64,000 nucleotides of DNA from Chlorops oryzae (GCA_020466095.1 CM035808.1:26181508-26245507), one strand, 5' to 3'. Positions 12,891 to 25,517 are shown, counted from the stretch's first letter. Notes: generated by a model not told the origin, from the letters alone. Translations and numbers: made by a program.

Positions 12891-15800
12891 GTGGGCTAAG
12901 CATACACGGCATACGCGCTAACGAGTCTTTCTTCGCATTGAGTTATTATGAAAAATATCCACCCGATAATTAACTACTCTAAAAGTAGGCCCTCGTGGTC
13001 GCTTTTAGAACATTGTATTTATACCGAGTAGGGAAATCATAAAACAAAATGCATATTACGGCATTTCAGACGTGAAAAAAAGCGTTGAAATTCGATCACG
13101 GCGGAGTCTAAAACGATAAATTTGGGCATGATTCAAAACTTTTTTTCATTAAGGTTTAATTTCAACACTCTTTTCAAGTTAGAAATGCCCCAATGCACAT
13201 CCTTTGTAGATGTCCTTTCGATTTAACTCTCAACAGACCAGCCACGGAACTAAGGGGAAAGCAATTGGGTTATTTTCCGTCATAGAAAATAAAGTACTCA
13301 AACCTAAGAAGTATTCATTCCATGTCTTTTTTTTACTCAATTGTTTGTGTTTTGAATTTCTCATGTAGACCAGAGCACCTGGACTCTCTTCTACTATCGA
13401 CCTTTTTTAGCCTTCAAAGGTAGACGACTCTTATCATTAAATTATTTCCAACTTTGACAACTCACCCATAGATCGACCCATGTGGACTCGTTTATAATAA
13501 ATTTCGCTTCTCCTTAAAGGGTAAAAAAAAAACTTTGGATTTTAAATTGGAAATTTTTTGAAATTGTTTATTTAAAACATGAAAATAATACTTCTACCAT
13601 TTTTCATAAATTATACATATACTCATTCGTATTTTCTGATCCGAAAACATTTGTTCTTGCTCACTCAAGCAAATAAACTGAATTTCGAAGGCCTTTGAAT
13701 ACAAAAACACGCACACACACACGAGAACACGCACACGCACACGCACACACAACCTTTAACCAAGAACAATTGCACGTAAAAGTATTTACCAACAATCAGA
13801 CAATAACAAATATATATAATCAAGATCAAGAAAAACAACTTGCGACAGACTCACTCATTCGCACACACGCACACACAATGCCCGATGAAGAACGAAGGAA
13901 AAAGCTTGTTTTATATGCTTAATCCAGTTATGATTCGTTTTGTTACGCTTTTATTTATGCATAACATTCACCAATTTCTATTGCGGTGGTCTCAATCCGC
14001 AATCCGTATGAGTGCGTCTGTGTGTATGTGTGCGCTTTGAAGCATAACTAATGCTAGAAATAAGCTTAGAATTCTCTGCGACAGAATATAAACAAAGAAA
14101 AAATCATTGTGAAGCTGCTCATGAGAAAGTTTTGTTTAACAACTTTTTTGCTGAGGTAGGACTAAGTTCGACTGCTCACTGTAGCAGTTTTAGTAAAATA
14201 TAAGCAACACAAATACATACCTACAAACACACGACCTTGTAGGAAATGCCATAAAATCGTGCAACGATAAAGAGATGCGTCTAATCATCGATGGCGAGGA
14301 CATTCAAACAATCATTCTAACGCAAATTGATTTGCGACTGCATCATTTATGGCATTTCCTACTGCCGTCTGATGTTTCCGCTGTAGTTCTATCAGGCTAC
14401 GGAAGTGTAAGTGGTTGTATCAAGTCAGTTATGCTTTTATGGCGCCGTTTGTGACATTTATTGCTAGGCGAGGTGCTTGTTTGAAAACTTTATGCTAAGC
14501 CAGCTAGCTAAGCATTCACAAAGAACGCGTTAAAAACGTTTTCACAGAAATTAAAAGCATACTTTGTAGGGCTTAAGCTCAGAAGAAAGAACGGTCGGCT
14601 TTTGCAGGTCCATAGAGACGAAGCCTCTCGAATGCATCAAAGCAAATGACAATTTTTTAAATAATAATAAGAATGAGAGATAAAAATTTGTTTATAAAAA
14701 ATAAATCTTTCTAAACAATTATTTTTAAGAACTCTAAAAAAAAACTTATATTAAACCTTGTCGCATGCGGTGCAGCAGTGAGTTGAAATGTAAAGCCGCG
14801 CGGAAATGCATAGAAACTGTCGTAAAAAATAAATGCGATTATATTTCATTGAGATTGTGTATTTTTTACACAGAAATTGACAATTTTCGATTCGATTTGT
14901 CGAATATACGCCGATAGAGATGTTGCGAGCAGGACCTAGCATTCACATAAAGGAATTTTGGGCATTCGCATGTCAAAATTTTAGGTTCACATTCTGATTT
15001 AGGTAGTAGAGGGCACAAAACATTAGTCAATCTTCCTGTTCCGATAGTCAGTTTTTGTCCTGAAAGTATGCGATAGTATTTTACCGAACAAGTTCTAAAG
15101 CATTCAATACAGCGACGTTTAAATTAAGATTCATGCGCCTTTAAGTACACTGGTCGGTAAAAAAAAAATCACTATCCGAGTTTAAGCAAAAAATCTGCAA
15201 CACGCCCAAAGCACAAAAGTGGGATTCAAGCAGGTGTGCAATTTTTGCAACCTCGCAAATTTTCCGTTTGTGCAAATTTGTTTGTATGGAAAAAAAGTTC
15301 CGCGGCTGGGAAAATATTTCACATCGATTTTGATGGGCAAAATTTTGCGCCATATTATCGCACAAGTTTTGCACTCGTTCTTCGCAGGGTCGTTCATACA
15401 AAAGGGAAAAATTTGCTGGTGCAAAATTTGCACACTTCAATTTCCACAGCTGCTTGAATACACTAAAATTTATTTTTTCAAAAGTCAACATAAAAGAAAG
15501 CGTCGAGCAAAAATTTTTTAAATATTTTTATGGCCAAAGTCCATCAGAAAAGTGAATTTAGAACTACTGCAAAAAAAAAATGGTGTAGACTAGTGCAGTT
15601 ATCAAAAGAATAAGAATATTTTAAATACTATTTAATACAGTTAGGTCTAGCCCTAATTAAATTCTAATGATCCGATTTGGCAATGAAGTCTCTTACCATT
15701 GTATTAAAGTTTCTGATCAACATTAGAGAGACATTCAATGAAGGTTTATTTGTTTTCCCCTTGATGGATTTTTTTGCCATAGGACATCAGATCTCGTCGT

Positions 15801-16776
15801 GATACAAAGCTGAGTGAATGGTCTGCGTTTGAGAAGGCATACAAATGTTCGAATGTTCCGCTATAGGGGCATCAAGGGCGCCTCATTGAAAAAATCAATT
15901 GCACAAAATTAGGGCAAAACTATTTAATGCCTGTAATAAAATCTAAAAAACATTCATTTTTATAACATTTTATAATTCTGTCGGTTTACTTTTGAAATGG
16001 AAATTCGAATCGAAAATGTAAATAGCCTGTTAAATCGCAAATCTTTCTGTTCAATCGTGAAATTCAAATGAAATAATTCGCCAAAAAGGCAATCGATTCA
16101 TAAAAGGCTTTCTATCAGAGAATCGAATTTTTTTTATAGATAAAGTGAACGTTCATTCAGTTGCAACAAATAAATTGCTCATAAATGCGCATTTAAATTT
16201 ATTTAAAACGCATCCAAACAAAGCGATTTCCCATTTTTCAGCTGCAAACATAGAATTTCAATTCGTGCAAATCAATAGCATCGATGGTCACGTATGAACG
16301 CGTTCATCGAAGCAGCGATAAATGTTTATGAAAACGACAGGATAACGGAAACGGGACGGAACAAAAAGGCAACTCCGAACAACAGATTATCGCTCGTTTT
16401 TTTTCAAAGCGGCTTTTGTGTCGGTAGATTTTGTGCATTTATCAGAAAGTTAACACTCTGAAATTGAGTTTTTAATAAACTGTGGAAATAAGTCAAAATT
16501 TCGGCATTTTATTTTCCCAAAATTAAAGAAATATACTTCATTTTTTGTATGATTTGATATTTCATCTATTGGAAAAAGAACCACTGTAATTTGATCAGTT
16601 GGAGGGAGCAATGAAATCAGTAGGACTAAAAGAAGTAAATGTGTTGCATTCAAGCGAACCAAACAGTAACCTAAGCATAAAAGTGTTCAGCTCTTTTCGA
16701 AGTTAATAGAATTCCCCGGGAGTCTTTTCTCTAGAAATTTATCGCCTCGGAAAAAGAAGGTATTCTAATATGCTCT
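12891..16776. other. intergenic DNA, no gene seen
   Basis: Contains (CA)n-rich tracts at about 13705-13750 and 13860-13878 and an inverted pair GTAGGAAATGCCATAAA / TTTATGGCATTTCCTAC (14239-14256 and 14347-14363) separated by about 90 bases. Overlapping frames at 15141-15521 on both strands have no recognised domain. No gene is called. Confidence 0.5.
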
Positions 16777-16892
16777 CCAGACGTACAACGAAATCTCGAG
16801 ATTTCAGACAATTTTAGAACAAATTTGATATTTGAAATCCAGGCGATTTCATTTTTTTTTTCTGAAATCCCGAGATCGCGTTGTACGTCTGG
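16777..16892. mobile_element. 116-bp hairpin MITE
   Basis: CCAGACGTACAACGAAATCT at the left pairs with the right arm, which in reverse reads CCAGACGTACAACGCGATCT; the arms continue through GAGATTTCAGA. The loop is AT-rich. No target duplication is obvious. Confidence 0.7.
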
Positions 16893-17031
16893 AAAGGGTA
16901 TAAGGACCGTTTGCTACTGTTCCCATTAAGGTTTTCGTTCTGAAAAACAAAAAACTTTGTATGAAAATTTTGACATTTTGAGGAGATATCGTGACGATAA
17001 ATTTCAAGTGGAACTGTAGAAAATGGGCCTA

Positions 17032-17267
17032 GGTAGGTAGGTAGGTTGAAATGGCTGCCACTTAGGCCGTTAATCGGCCCATTGTAATACCAAGGAGGTT
17101 TTCTTGTGTTTGTGTGAGTGTATGTAGTGTGCCCCTAACATGCGATTTTTTGAAAAACCAGTGCTAGGCTTGGAACATCACACTCCGTTTCGCCTGTTCC
17201 GGGAATCGAACCTCGGACCCTGGGATCAAGAGCATAGCACACATCCCCTACGCTATACCAGAGCCAC
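17032..17267 (-). mobile_element. tRNA-derived SINE, family 1, with perfect 11-bp duplication
   Basis: On the minus strand the head (17267 to about 17190) is tRNA-like: GTGGCTCTGGTATAGCG resembles an A box and GAGGTTCGATTCCC is a near-consensus B box. The 3' part carries GGTATTACAATGGGCC, ACGGCCTAAGTGG and a (CCTA)n tail. It is flanked by the perfect direct repeat AAATGGGCCTA (17021-17031 and 17268-17278). It is a retroposed SINE, not a functional tRNA gene: no acceptor stem pairs across the head. Confidence 0.85.
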
Positions 17268-17333
17268 AAATGGGCCTAAGTGTCAATGGAAGAAAAAATG
17301 TGATTACCTCTGCTTCAAAAGACTCAAAATACT

Positions 17334-17928
17334 TGGATCCCGATCGGACCATTTTTAGGGGTGACTCCAGCACTAGGGTCTGTTACGAAAATCACAAAAA
17401 CTGCTCTAAAATCGAAGTTTTTCAACATATTTTGATGAAATTTGATATTTGAATATGTTTCTAGCCAAGTAATTTAAAAAGTGGGGCGTGGCTGAAGGGC
17501 GTTTTTCGAAAATTTCCTCCTACACCCGAAATTCAAATGGGACTTGAACGAAATTTGACATTTAAGCTTTCTTTGTAGCCATAAACATCCTTCCAAAAAA
17601 TTTCCTTGATCGGTCCATTTTTAAGGGTACCTCCAGTACTAGGGTCTGTCACAAAAATCTCAAAACTGCCCCAAAATCTGACTTTTTCCAAATATTTCAA
17701 TGAAACTTAAAATTTGAGCGTATATTTAAGCCTCCGATTAGAATTCCGAAAAATTGGAAAAGTGGGCGTGGCAAAGGGACGGTTTGCATAAAGAAATTAA
17801 GCAAATGTCGATATATGGGGCCCCTATGGCCTTAAACATCTCCTGATATTAAAAATTATTTGACGATGTGTGTCTGTGTCGGGTATTCTATGTATTGTCA
17901 GGCTCGCCTGACTATAACACCCTTACTA
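17334..17928 (+). repeat. dispersed repeat family A, copy 2 (3' half)
   Basis: Carries the downstream half of the family: CCCGATCGGACCATTTTTAG, GCACTAGGGTCTGTTACG, a GGGGCGTGGC block, a second CCAGTACTAGGGTCTGT block, and the 3' end GTGTCGGGTATTC then CTGACTATAACACCCTTACT. The two halves share an internal direct repeat built on 'AGTACTAGGGTCTGT'. The 5' half is missing. Confidence 0.8.
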
Positions 17929-18069
17929 GTTTTTTTTCCAAATGTGCAAAAAAATTCGCAAATTCCAAATCTGCAATCAGTTTTTGGGGGTCGCACCTAG
18001 TTAAGGAGGAATCGCAATTTTAAAATTACCGAAAATCCCCTAAATTTCCCCTGATTTTCGAAATTTTTA

Positions 18070-18120
18070 CGCACAACCACACAAACGCAATATACCCTCG
18101 ACACAGAGTGTGCCGAACAA
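18070..18120 (-). repeat. family A 5'-terminal fragment, inverted
   Basis: Read on the minus strand this is CACACTCTGTGTCGAGGGTA followed by TATTGCGTTTGTGTGGTTGT, the first 50 bases of family A, in opposite orientation to the 3' half ending at 17928. The pair bounds about 140 bp, as if one family member was split and partly inverted. Confidence 0.75.
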
Positions 18121-20407
18121 GCGCCTAAAAAACAGAACACCTCTGCGTAAAACAGATATGATGGTCGCCGTACGTATGAGTGACGTGGAAAAGGACTCTG
18201 TAACCGAAACCTTTTTGATATCCACTCGACTGAACAGGACGAAATGAAAATTCATTGCCAAAAATTCTAATTGATCTGTCGATGGCAGAAAATTCAATAA
18301 TAATTGGCAAAATAAATTTCCACTTTGCAATTTGATTTGCATAAAAACTTATTTTCACAAAGCTAAAATATTGTGTAGTTTCGCATAAACCACTCACACG
18401 AATCATTAAGCCACAAAATTTTCTGAAAGTGGATAGCAAAAAATAACACACTCACTCATTCACTCGAATGTTCTTTCACTGGGTGCTTCGATAAGATCAA
18501 GACCAGCTGCAATGTGTTCACAGAAAGCAGCAGCAATAAAGTCGACCTACCATCAATGTGTGTCGGCAAAGAAGGACACAAAGATATTCGTTTCCAATAC
18601 TCAGCCAGTCAGTATACGTAACCGAAAAATCTTCTCAGGCTCAAGTCAAGCAAATCCAATTTGCAATACCAGTTTCCATGCGCTTGAGTGCTTTGGTAAA
18701 TAACTTTTTAAATCCAACTAAAGGCAATAAGCAAGCAATATATAGAGAACAGGATACACGCAATGGCCATCACAAATGCGCATCGAGGTATTTTCATATA
18801 GACACCGATACTCTAGGAAAATTCACACGCACCAGAGACGAAAGTGCTCAAGAGCAAGAGAGCTCATTTGGGTGGGGGGAACAAAGTTGCATATTTTTGT
18901 GAGCAGTGGCAAAAACTTTCTACTTTTAGTCCAAAAAATGAATGTTTTCAAACTCAATAAGTAGGTGCCCTATTAAAATGCCAATGCAAAGAATTTATGG
19001 CTCTTTTCATCACTGTACACATTTCCAACAGGGTCCACAGCCATATTCAATGCAAAGTCTTGATCATAGACACACCAAAAATATATTCCGAGTGTGAAAA
19101 TTCTGCTTCGCCCGCACACATTCAGCGAGTGAATCAACAGAAAATTGCATAAATATGAGCTTGTCTTCTTGGCTTCTGGTATAACTCCTCCTCCTCCTCC
19201 TCCGACCGCAATCATCATATACCCCATATTGCTTCATATCTCTTTCACCGGAATGAAGTTAGCACGAGCCCGCAATCGCATTGCATTAGACTATTGCATG
19301 CATGGTGTAACCTGTCTGGTGCAGTGCACATTTCCTCAAAGTTGCTTCTAAAGTCTAACGTCGTTTCGATTTCACCAATGCACAAATACAAATTGGGCAG
19401 AATATTCAAGATTTACGTATCTGCAGCATATCCTTTTCAGAGTATTAGTTTTTTTCTTTTTCATTTTTAATATTTCTCCTTTATTCGAGCCCTCAAAAAC
19501 CAGCAGCATCATATATAGATTTCATTGCATATGCTATCAAACGACTCTCCAATGGACGACTTTATCGAACATAGCATATCGTCCTTTTCCATCGTCCTTT
19601 CCCTGCTTTTCTCACTCCATTTCGCTTCGTTTCGATTCGTTCCGTTCCGTTTCGTTTCCTCTCTGCCTCTCGCTTTTGATTGCCTTTCCGATTTGTTCGT
19701 TAGAATTTTATAAAGCTCCTTCACTTCAAAAATATTGACCACATAAACTTGTTCATCTCCAAGGATTCGAAAGAAGTGGCACAACATTTGTATGCTTAGC
19801 TTGAGCTCACAGACAACAAATAAAGATGAACCCAAATCCGGGCGGCTACTTGTTTTTTACATTCAAGATAAATCTCTTTGCAACACTTGTAAAGCTGTGA
19901 GCTCTTTATTTATTATGCATGCTCGGTAGCTGGATATATGCGTAAAATATTCAACAAAATGTGCTCTTTCTGTCTTACGTATGTATCATTTATTTGGAAT
20001 TATGCATTTCGACTTTGAAGATTTTGCTTGCAGTATGCAATTAGTTGATTGTTTATTCGTTAGCCGAATGGGCCTCCTTGGCGCACAGTGTCCTTCAACG
20101 TGTCGGTTTAACAACAGCTGTACGCTGATTTATGCATGTATGTACGTTTGAAGTCATGTAAACAAGCCTGGATTTGAACAATGAACATTGTAGGTACATA
20201 CATACTTAGCTGAAATGATTATTTTTTTCTTAGATTTTGTTTTGAAAATATTTTAGCTTTAATTATGCTCGCTTTGTCTGTGGATAAGGCAGATGTTTGC
20301 ATGACACTTCAACTGAATAAGCGTAGGCGAAAGGTTAGGATAACAGAAGGGCTTTTAAAGTAATTAAAAATTTTAACTTAAGAGCTTCAAAGGCACTTTT
20401 CTCTTTT
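18121..20407. other. intergenic DNA, no gene seen
   Basis: Open frames at 18512-18964, 19145-19351 and 19509-19835 show no recognisable domain. A (CTC)n run at 19188-19203 and a TTTCG-rich stretch at 19620-19660 explain the Pro- and Ser-rich translations. Confidence 0.5.
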
Positions 20408-21340
20408 TATACCCGACACACACTGTTTGGAGGTTATATTGTGTTTATGCTGTTGTGTGTAACATCGAGAACCACCTGAGGTAGACCATGCACAATGTGT
20501 ATAGAAATGATCAGCGTCACCAGGAGATCCGATTTTGCCATGTCCGTCTGTCTGTCCGTCTGTCCTTATACAGTTTTCATATCGAAGGGGTTGAGCTATC
20601 TTGAAGAAAATCTGTATGCGATGTGGAGGAGAACAAGTTCAAGAATAAACCCGATCGAACCATTTTTAGGAGTCTATCACAAAAATGCCAAAAAATTGTC
20701 TCAAAATCAGATTTTTTGGGAGATTTTTGAATGAAATTGAGAGAATATTTAAAAAATCTGGAAAATTTGTCGTGGCAAAAGGGCGATTGTCATAAAGAAA
20801 TTGAACAAAAACGCCCCATGGGCATTGCCTGAAAAAGTACCGTTTTTGTCGCGTCCGTATATGGGCATTTCCAAACGGACACGACACTGAAATGAGCAAT
20901 TTTAAATCCCGAATTCAAGTATGCTGTAAACTGTGCGTTTGCTTCTCAATACTTTCGTGCAGCTTATGCGGACTTTTATATTTTTCAAAAGTTTCTATGC
21001 AGTCCTGAATGGTAATCAGCTATATACGGACGCGACAAAAAGTTCACTTTTCCTGGAAATGCCCGTATATCCAATTGCCTTTTGGATCTGCATAGAAATG
21101 TTGATAAATGATAAAGTCCGCGAGAGCTGCACGAAAGTATTTGGGAAAAAAAGTACTATTTTCCGCATTATTGGATTTAGGACTTAAAATTCTTCACTTA
21201 AGTGTAGCGTCCGTGTGGAAGTGCCCATATGAGGTTCATTATGGTCGTGGTCTTGGGACTTGTTTTAAAAATGTTCAAGCTTGTTTGGCTGTGTCGGGTA
21301 TTTTATTGTCAAGATCATCTGACTATAACACCATTACTTG
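20408..21340 (+). repeat. dispersed repeat family A, copy 3, interrupted
   Basis: Runs from TATACCCGACACACACTG through AATGATCAGCGTCACCAGGA, CATGTCCGTCTGTCTGTCCG and CCCGATCGAACC to CTGACTATAACACCATTACT. It is more diverged than the copy at 35155 and carries an inserted inverted-repeat element (20858-21231). Confidence 0.8.
20858..21231. mobile_element. ~370-bp TIR element inside family A
   Basis: Ends ATATGGGCATTTCCAAACGG and, in reverse from the right, ATATGGGCACTTCCACACGG are inverted for about 50 bp. An internal copy of the same motif (CGTCCGTATATGGG / ACGGACGCGACAAAAA) lies at 20840-21075. No coding frame. Confidence 0.6.
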
Positions 21341-23283
21341 TGTGTAAATGGACTCGAGTACTTCAATTAGTTGGCCTTAAGGACATTTAGGAGTAAGCGA
21401 ATCTTAGTACTGTGTTAAGGTAGTTATTCTGGCTTTTCATTGGTTACTTTTTTTTTAAGATGAAATAGCACCTGAACTGGATTTAAGCTGTGAAAGTGAA
21501 GATTTTGTGACAAGTTTCTATATTTTTCGGAACGATGAACTCCTTGAGTCGAGTTGGCGTTTCTTATATTTAGAAAGCCATTCCAAAGTACATATATTCC
21601 CATAAATTCTTCTTACATTATTGCCAGAATCTTATTAAATAATATAATCATTAATATGAAAATTGTCACCTTCTTCTATTAGTCAACTTTTCAGCCATGT
21701 CATCATCAATCCCTCATTCAGTGATTAGCACTTTATTGTTGCCACCACATGAGCAACCGCCTTACCACCGCGTACGAATATCCCGCCTCCATTGTCATTC
21801 CGGTTTGTGCAATTATGAAAAATTGTCGCTCTATCCATTTTGCGTTTATGTCGAACGTTTGGTTCCGTGGCGTTGCTCCATTGCACCGAGCTTTATTGCT
21901 TCTCCTTTTATCTTTGACAATTTGATAAATGAAATGCGCACAATTTCAAAACGTTTCACGCTTCATTGAACAACGGAATCGACGACAAAATCATTTGCGG
22001 GCCAACGTTTCGGTCTTCCGCCCAACGCTCTCCGGACGGAACGAGCTCGAGCATATCGTTTTTCTTATTCCTACTTTATCGAAGTGCAAAGTAATAAAAG
22101 AAACGTCAATACTGTGATGGAAATAAGAAGCAGACCCTCACGAAGATTATACGAATAAATGGAGTGTTCTCTAAGAGTAAAACAAACAAAAAATGAACTA
22201 AAATTGAGACATTTCGATTTTTCTTGAAGGTAGAAAAAAAAATTGATTTCCAGTAAAAGAGTTCACTACATTGCAATGATAAAGGACCTGGCAAACTATC
22301 ATCGGAGCTTCTAGATCTTTTCAAATCGTTCTTACTATCTCCTCGTCTTACATTTAATCAAATTTCTACTTATTCGAATAACTTTTTCAATGCAACCAAA
22401 ACATCCGATTGCGGTGGGGCGGAAATTGTATACACGGCTTTAACGTGTTCTTGGAGTCTTTCTACGTGACGAAGAATATAAGTGTGTGTGTGTGTGCTCG
22501 TGTGGGATGCATGTTTTTGCAAGAAGTTACGAAAAGTTGGCATATAATAATTAGATCCGCGCCACGCGTTAGGTGCTAAAATTGGTATCCTGCAGCAACA
22601 GGAGAAGTCAGCCAATTATTTTAACAACTTGCCGTCGCACGGTGAAAACGGCTCCCCAGCTGGATAAGACTGAAATTTCGCTTACACTATTTCCACATTT
22701 CGCACAAATGCCTACGCAAGCGGAAATTCAAAAAACACGCAGAAAGAACAACAACAACAACAACAACAACAAAAATTGAAGGCGACTTTGAATATTTAGT
22801 TTCGTCGAAAGCAAGCAACAAGCAATCGTCAAGTTTAAAAGGCAACTTCCACCGCTGTGCATTGTGCACATCCGGCTTATCTCGTTAGCGAAATGCACAC
22901 ATACCATATACAAATGCGGTTGAGTGTGTCGGTGTTTGCCAAAAAAAAAAACAGCCGCGAAAAGTTTAAATTGAGTCGCGAAGGAAAAACTTTACCTCTA
23001 CCTGGTGTCAGCTCACGAAAACTTGTCGCTGCGTCTCTTTTTCGCCATCTCTATCAATCGAATGCGTTTTCTGTCTGTTTTTGGTGTATATTATGTATTG
23101 CCCACTTCCGTTTCCGGTAGACAAGTACGAGGCATCGTATTAAATGGCGGTGATTCAATAAATTAATAGCACCTTTGATATGATTACTTATCGGGTGCAC
23201 TTAAACTTTTGCTGTACCAACGATCGAAGTGTTTGTTTACTGGAACCGGAAACGGAATGAAATCAGGAATGAAAAACTTTATA
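21341..23283. other. intergenic DNA, no gene seen
   Basis: An (AAC)n microsatellite lies at 22747-22773 and a (TG)n tract near 22480. Open frames at 21697-21969, 22370-22615 and 22857-23120 lack recognisable domains. The last 30 bases may include the left edge of the mariner at 23284. Confidence 0.45.
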
Positions 23284-24494
23284 TTAGGTGTAGTAAAAAG
23301 AAATCCATTATTTTTCCAATAGATGGCGTTATTTATCTGCATCTCGCGTTGTATAAGTCCGATCGTGTTCCGCTAGGGGGCATTAGAAAGATGACAGTTC
23401 CTACTAAAAAAGCTTTTTTGACACTTTTTTGATTGATTGATTCAGTTTTGTTTGAGAGCTTGTCAAAGATGGACATCAGCAAAGAGAAAATTCGCTACAT
23501 TTTACAGTTTTTCTTCGATAAGGGAGAAAACGCAAGCCAGGCGGCTGAAAATGTGAATAGCGTTTATGGACCTGATACTGTAACAGCCAATCATGCGCAA
23601 TTTTGGTTTCGTCGATTCCGTTCCGGTAACTTCGATGTCAAGGATGCACCACGCACTGGAAGGCCAATTGTCGAAAATGTCGATAAAATCATGGAAATTA
23701 TCGAGTCCGACCATCATGTTAGCACTGTTTCGATTGCAAAAGAGCTAAAGATTGCACAAAAAACCGTTTGGAACCATTTGAATAAGGCTGGATACACAAA
23801 GAAGCTCGATGTATGGGTGCCACACGAGTTAACGCAAAAAAACCTCATAGACCGAATTTCCATCTGCGAATCGCTGCTGAACCGCAACAAAATCGACCCA
23901 TTTCTGAAGCGGTTGGTGACTGGTGATGAAAAGTGGGTCACTTACGATAACGTCAAGCGAAAACGGTCGTGGTCGAAACACGGTGAACCGGCGGAAACGG
24001 TGGCCAAGCCAGGATTGACGGCCAGGAAGGTTTTGCTGTGTGTTTGGTGGGATTGGCAGGGAATTATCTACTATGAGCTGCTCCCATACGGCAAAACTCT
24101 TAACTCGGAACTCTACTGTCAACAATTGGACCGTCTGAAGGAAGCAATCGCCCATAAGCGGCCAGCTTTGGCCAATAGGAGAGGAATTGTGTTCCATAAG
24201 GACAACGCCAGGCCACACACATCGATAGTGACTCGCCAGAAGCTCCGGGAGTTTGGTTTGGAGGTTCTTCTGCATCCACCTTATAGTCCGGACCTGGCAC
24301 CAAGTGATTACCATCTGTTCCTGTCCATGGCGAACAATTTTGCTGGTTAAACATTCGCTTCAAGAGAGGCTTCTGAAATTCGTCTGTCTCAATTTTTTGC
24401 TAATAGGAACGAGGGCTTCTATGAGAGAGGCATAATGAATTTACCTTTAAAATGGCAACAAGTTATCGAACAAAACGGCGCATATTTGACCTAA
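23284..24494 (+). pseudogene. mariner transposase (mellifera-like), single nonsense codon
   Basis: A nearly complete DD34D mariner transposase. The likely start is the Met at 23469 (MDISKEKIRY), not the Met at 23433 that merely extends the frame. The frame runs 341 codons to a TAA at 24492-24494, the usual size for the family, with one in-frame TAA at 24348-24350 (codon 294). Visible parts are a helix-turn-helix N-terminus, WVPHEL, TGDEKW (first Asp), HKDNARPH (second Asp) and YSPDLAPSDYHLF (third Asp), with exactly 34 residues between the last two. The residues after the stop (SQFFANRNEGFYERGIMNLP) still read in family style. A 5' leader starts near 23284; no matching right terminal repeat is seen, so the element is probably immobile. 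Subfamily assignment is from memory of family motifs. Confidence 0.88.
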
Positions 24495-24986
24495 ATCGGG
24501 TCATTCTAACTATCTTAAATAAAGCCCTCAATTTAATGCAAAAATCACTTCAGAAAATTTCTGATTCATTTCTGGAGTGTTTTTTGTATGAAGTTTTTCA
24601 TTGCCAGCAGGAAAAACGGTAAGCCCTGAAATTTTCCTTTCATTATTTCGTCATGGAATATTGAACGAATGATTTATGCATGATAAAGTAATGGAGGATT
24701 TGTTGCAATAGGTAATGCCGTACCGATTTCCCTTGCCTTATAAGCGAAAATTTCAGGCTGTCAAAGTTTTTTTGTCTAGAAAGATTTGCTTACATATCAA
24801 TGCCGGACGCCGTATGGTAAACGTTCGTCTATAGATAAACTACACTACATAGTTTACAAAAAAAGAGCAGAGACGAAATGACTACATTGGGGTCGCTGAT
24901 CACGAAAATGGCATTCGTTGATTTTTCCAAGGAATAGTTTTTGAGATATTCGAAAAAAAAACGTGTTTTTTTGGTTACTTTATGAG
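24495..24986. other. intergenic DNA with a dispersed fragment at 24849-24910
   Basis: The stretch 24849-24910 (AGAGCAGAGACGAAATGA ... GGGGTCGCTGATCACGAAAA) recurs in inverted orientation at about 41450-41550 inside the Himar1-like mariner. No gene is seen. Confidence 0.6.
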
Positions 24987-25231
24987 CAGGGCTCAGATTT
25001 TATTGACTTTTATAAATTTAAAGCATACTTTGTGGAGTACAAATTTTGTTCAATTCACATAAAGCTAAGATTCAAATCGATTTTTAACTTCAATATGAAT
25101 TTTTTTGAAGTGAGAAAAGCGGTTTGAAGTTCAAATTCGCTAAACTTATTCGCAAAATGTCGGTAAGAAAAATGTTTTCGCCCCATAAGGTATGCTTTGA
25201 ATTTATAAAAGTCAACAAAATCCGAGCCTTA
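24987..25231. mobile_element. 245-bp hAT-like MITE with perfect 8-bp duplication
   Basis: The ends CAGGGCTCAGATTTTATTGA and, in reverse from the right, TAAGGCTCGGATTTTGTTGA form inverted repeats of about 45 bp. They are flanked by the perfect direct repeat TTTATGAG (24979-24986 and 25232-25239). A partial relative (AGAAAAGCGGTTTGAA ... GGTAAGAAAAATGTT) is at 38140-38257. Confidence 0.85.
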
Positions 25232-25270
25232 TTTATGAGATTTTGCCAAAGAATCAAAAACGGCATGCTT

Positions 25271-25517
25271 AGGTAGGTAGGTAGGTTGAAGTGGCTGCCA
25301 CTTAGGCCGTTTATCTGCCCATTGTAATACCAAGGAGGTTTTCTTGTGTTTGTGTGAGTGTATGTCTTATTATGAAGAGTGCCCCTAACATGCGATTTTT
25401 TGAAAAAACCAGTGCTAGGCTTGGAACATCACACTCCGTTTCGCCTGTGCCGGGAATCGAACCTCGGAGTCTGGGATCAAGAGCATAGCACGCATCCCCT
25501 ACGCTATCCCAGAGCCA
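25271..25517 (-). mobile_element. tRNA-derived SINE, family 1, copy 2
   Basis: About 93% alike to the copy at 17032-17267, with the same A-box/B-box head (GTGGCTCTGGGATAGCG, GAGGTTCGATTCCC), shared tail and (CCTA)n 3' end. It has an 11-base insertion near 25367-25377. The flanking duplication is not clear, so this may be an older insertion. Confidence 0.85.

Noticed and set aside
14239..14363. Inverted pair GTAGGAAATGCCATAAA as a possible miRNA precursor
   Set aside because: Only the 17-base arms pair; about 90 bases between them do not fold with them, and the arms match no miRNA I know.
15141..15521. Overlapping open frames of 70-116 codons on both strands
   Set aside because: No domain, no splice context and no repeat ends. 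Several overlapping frames on both strands in one place indicate base composition rather than a gene.
17190..17267. tRNA-like sequence on the minus strand with clear A and B boxes
   Set aside because: The acceptor stem does not pair, the unit continues into a SINE body with a (CCTA)n tail and target duplication, and it is repeated at 25271-25517. It is a SINE head, not a tRNA gene.
23829..24363. Minus-strand frames of 161 and 87 codons
   Set aside because: They are antisense readings of the mariner transposase.
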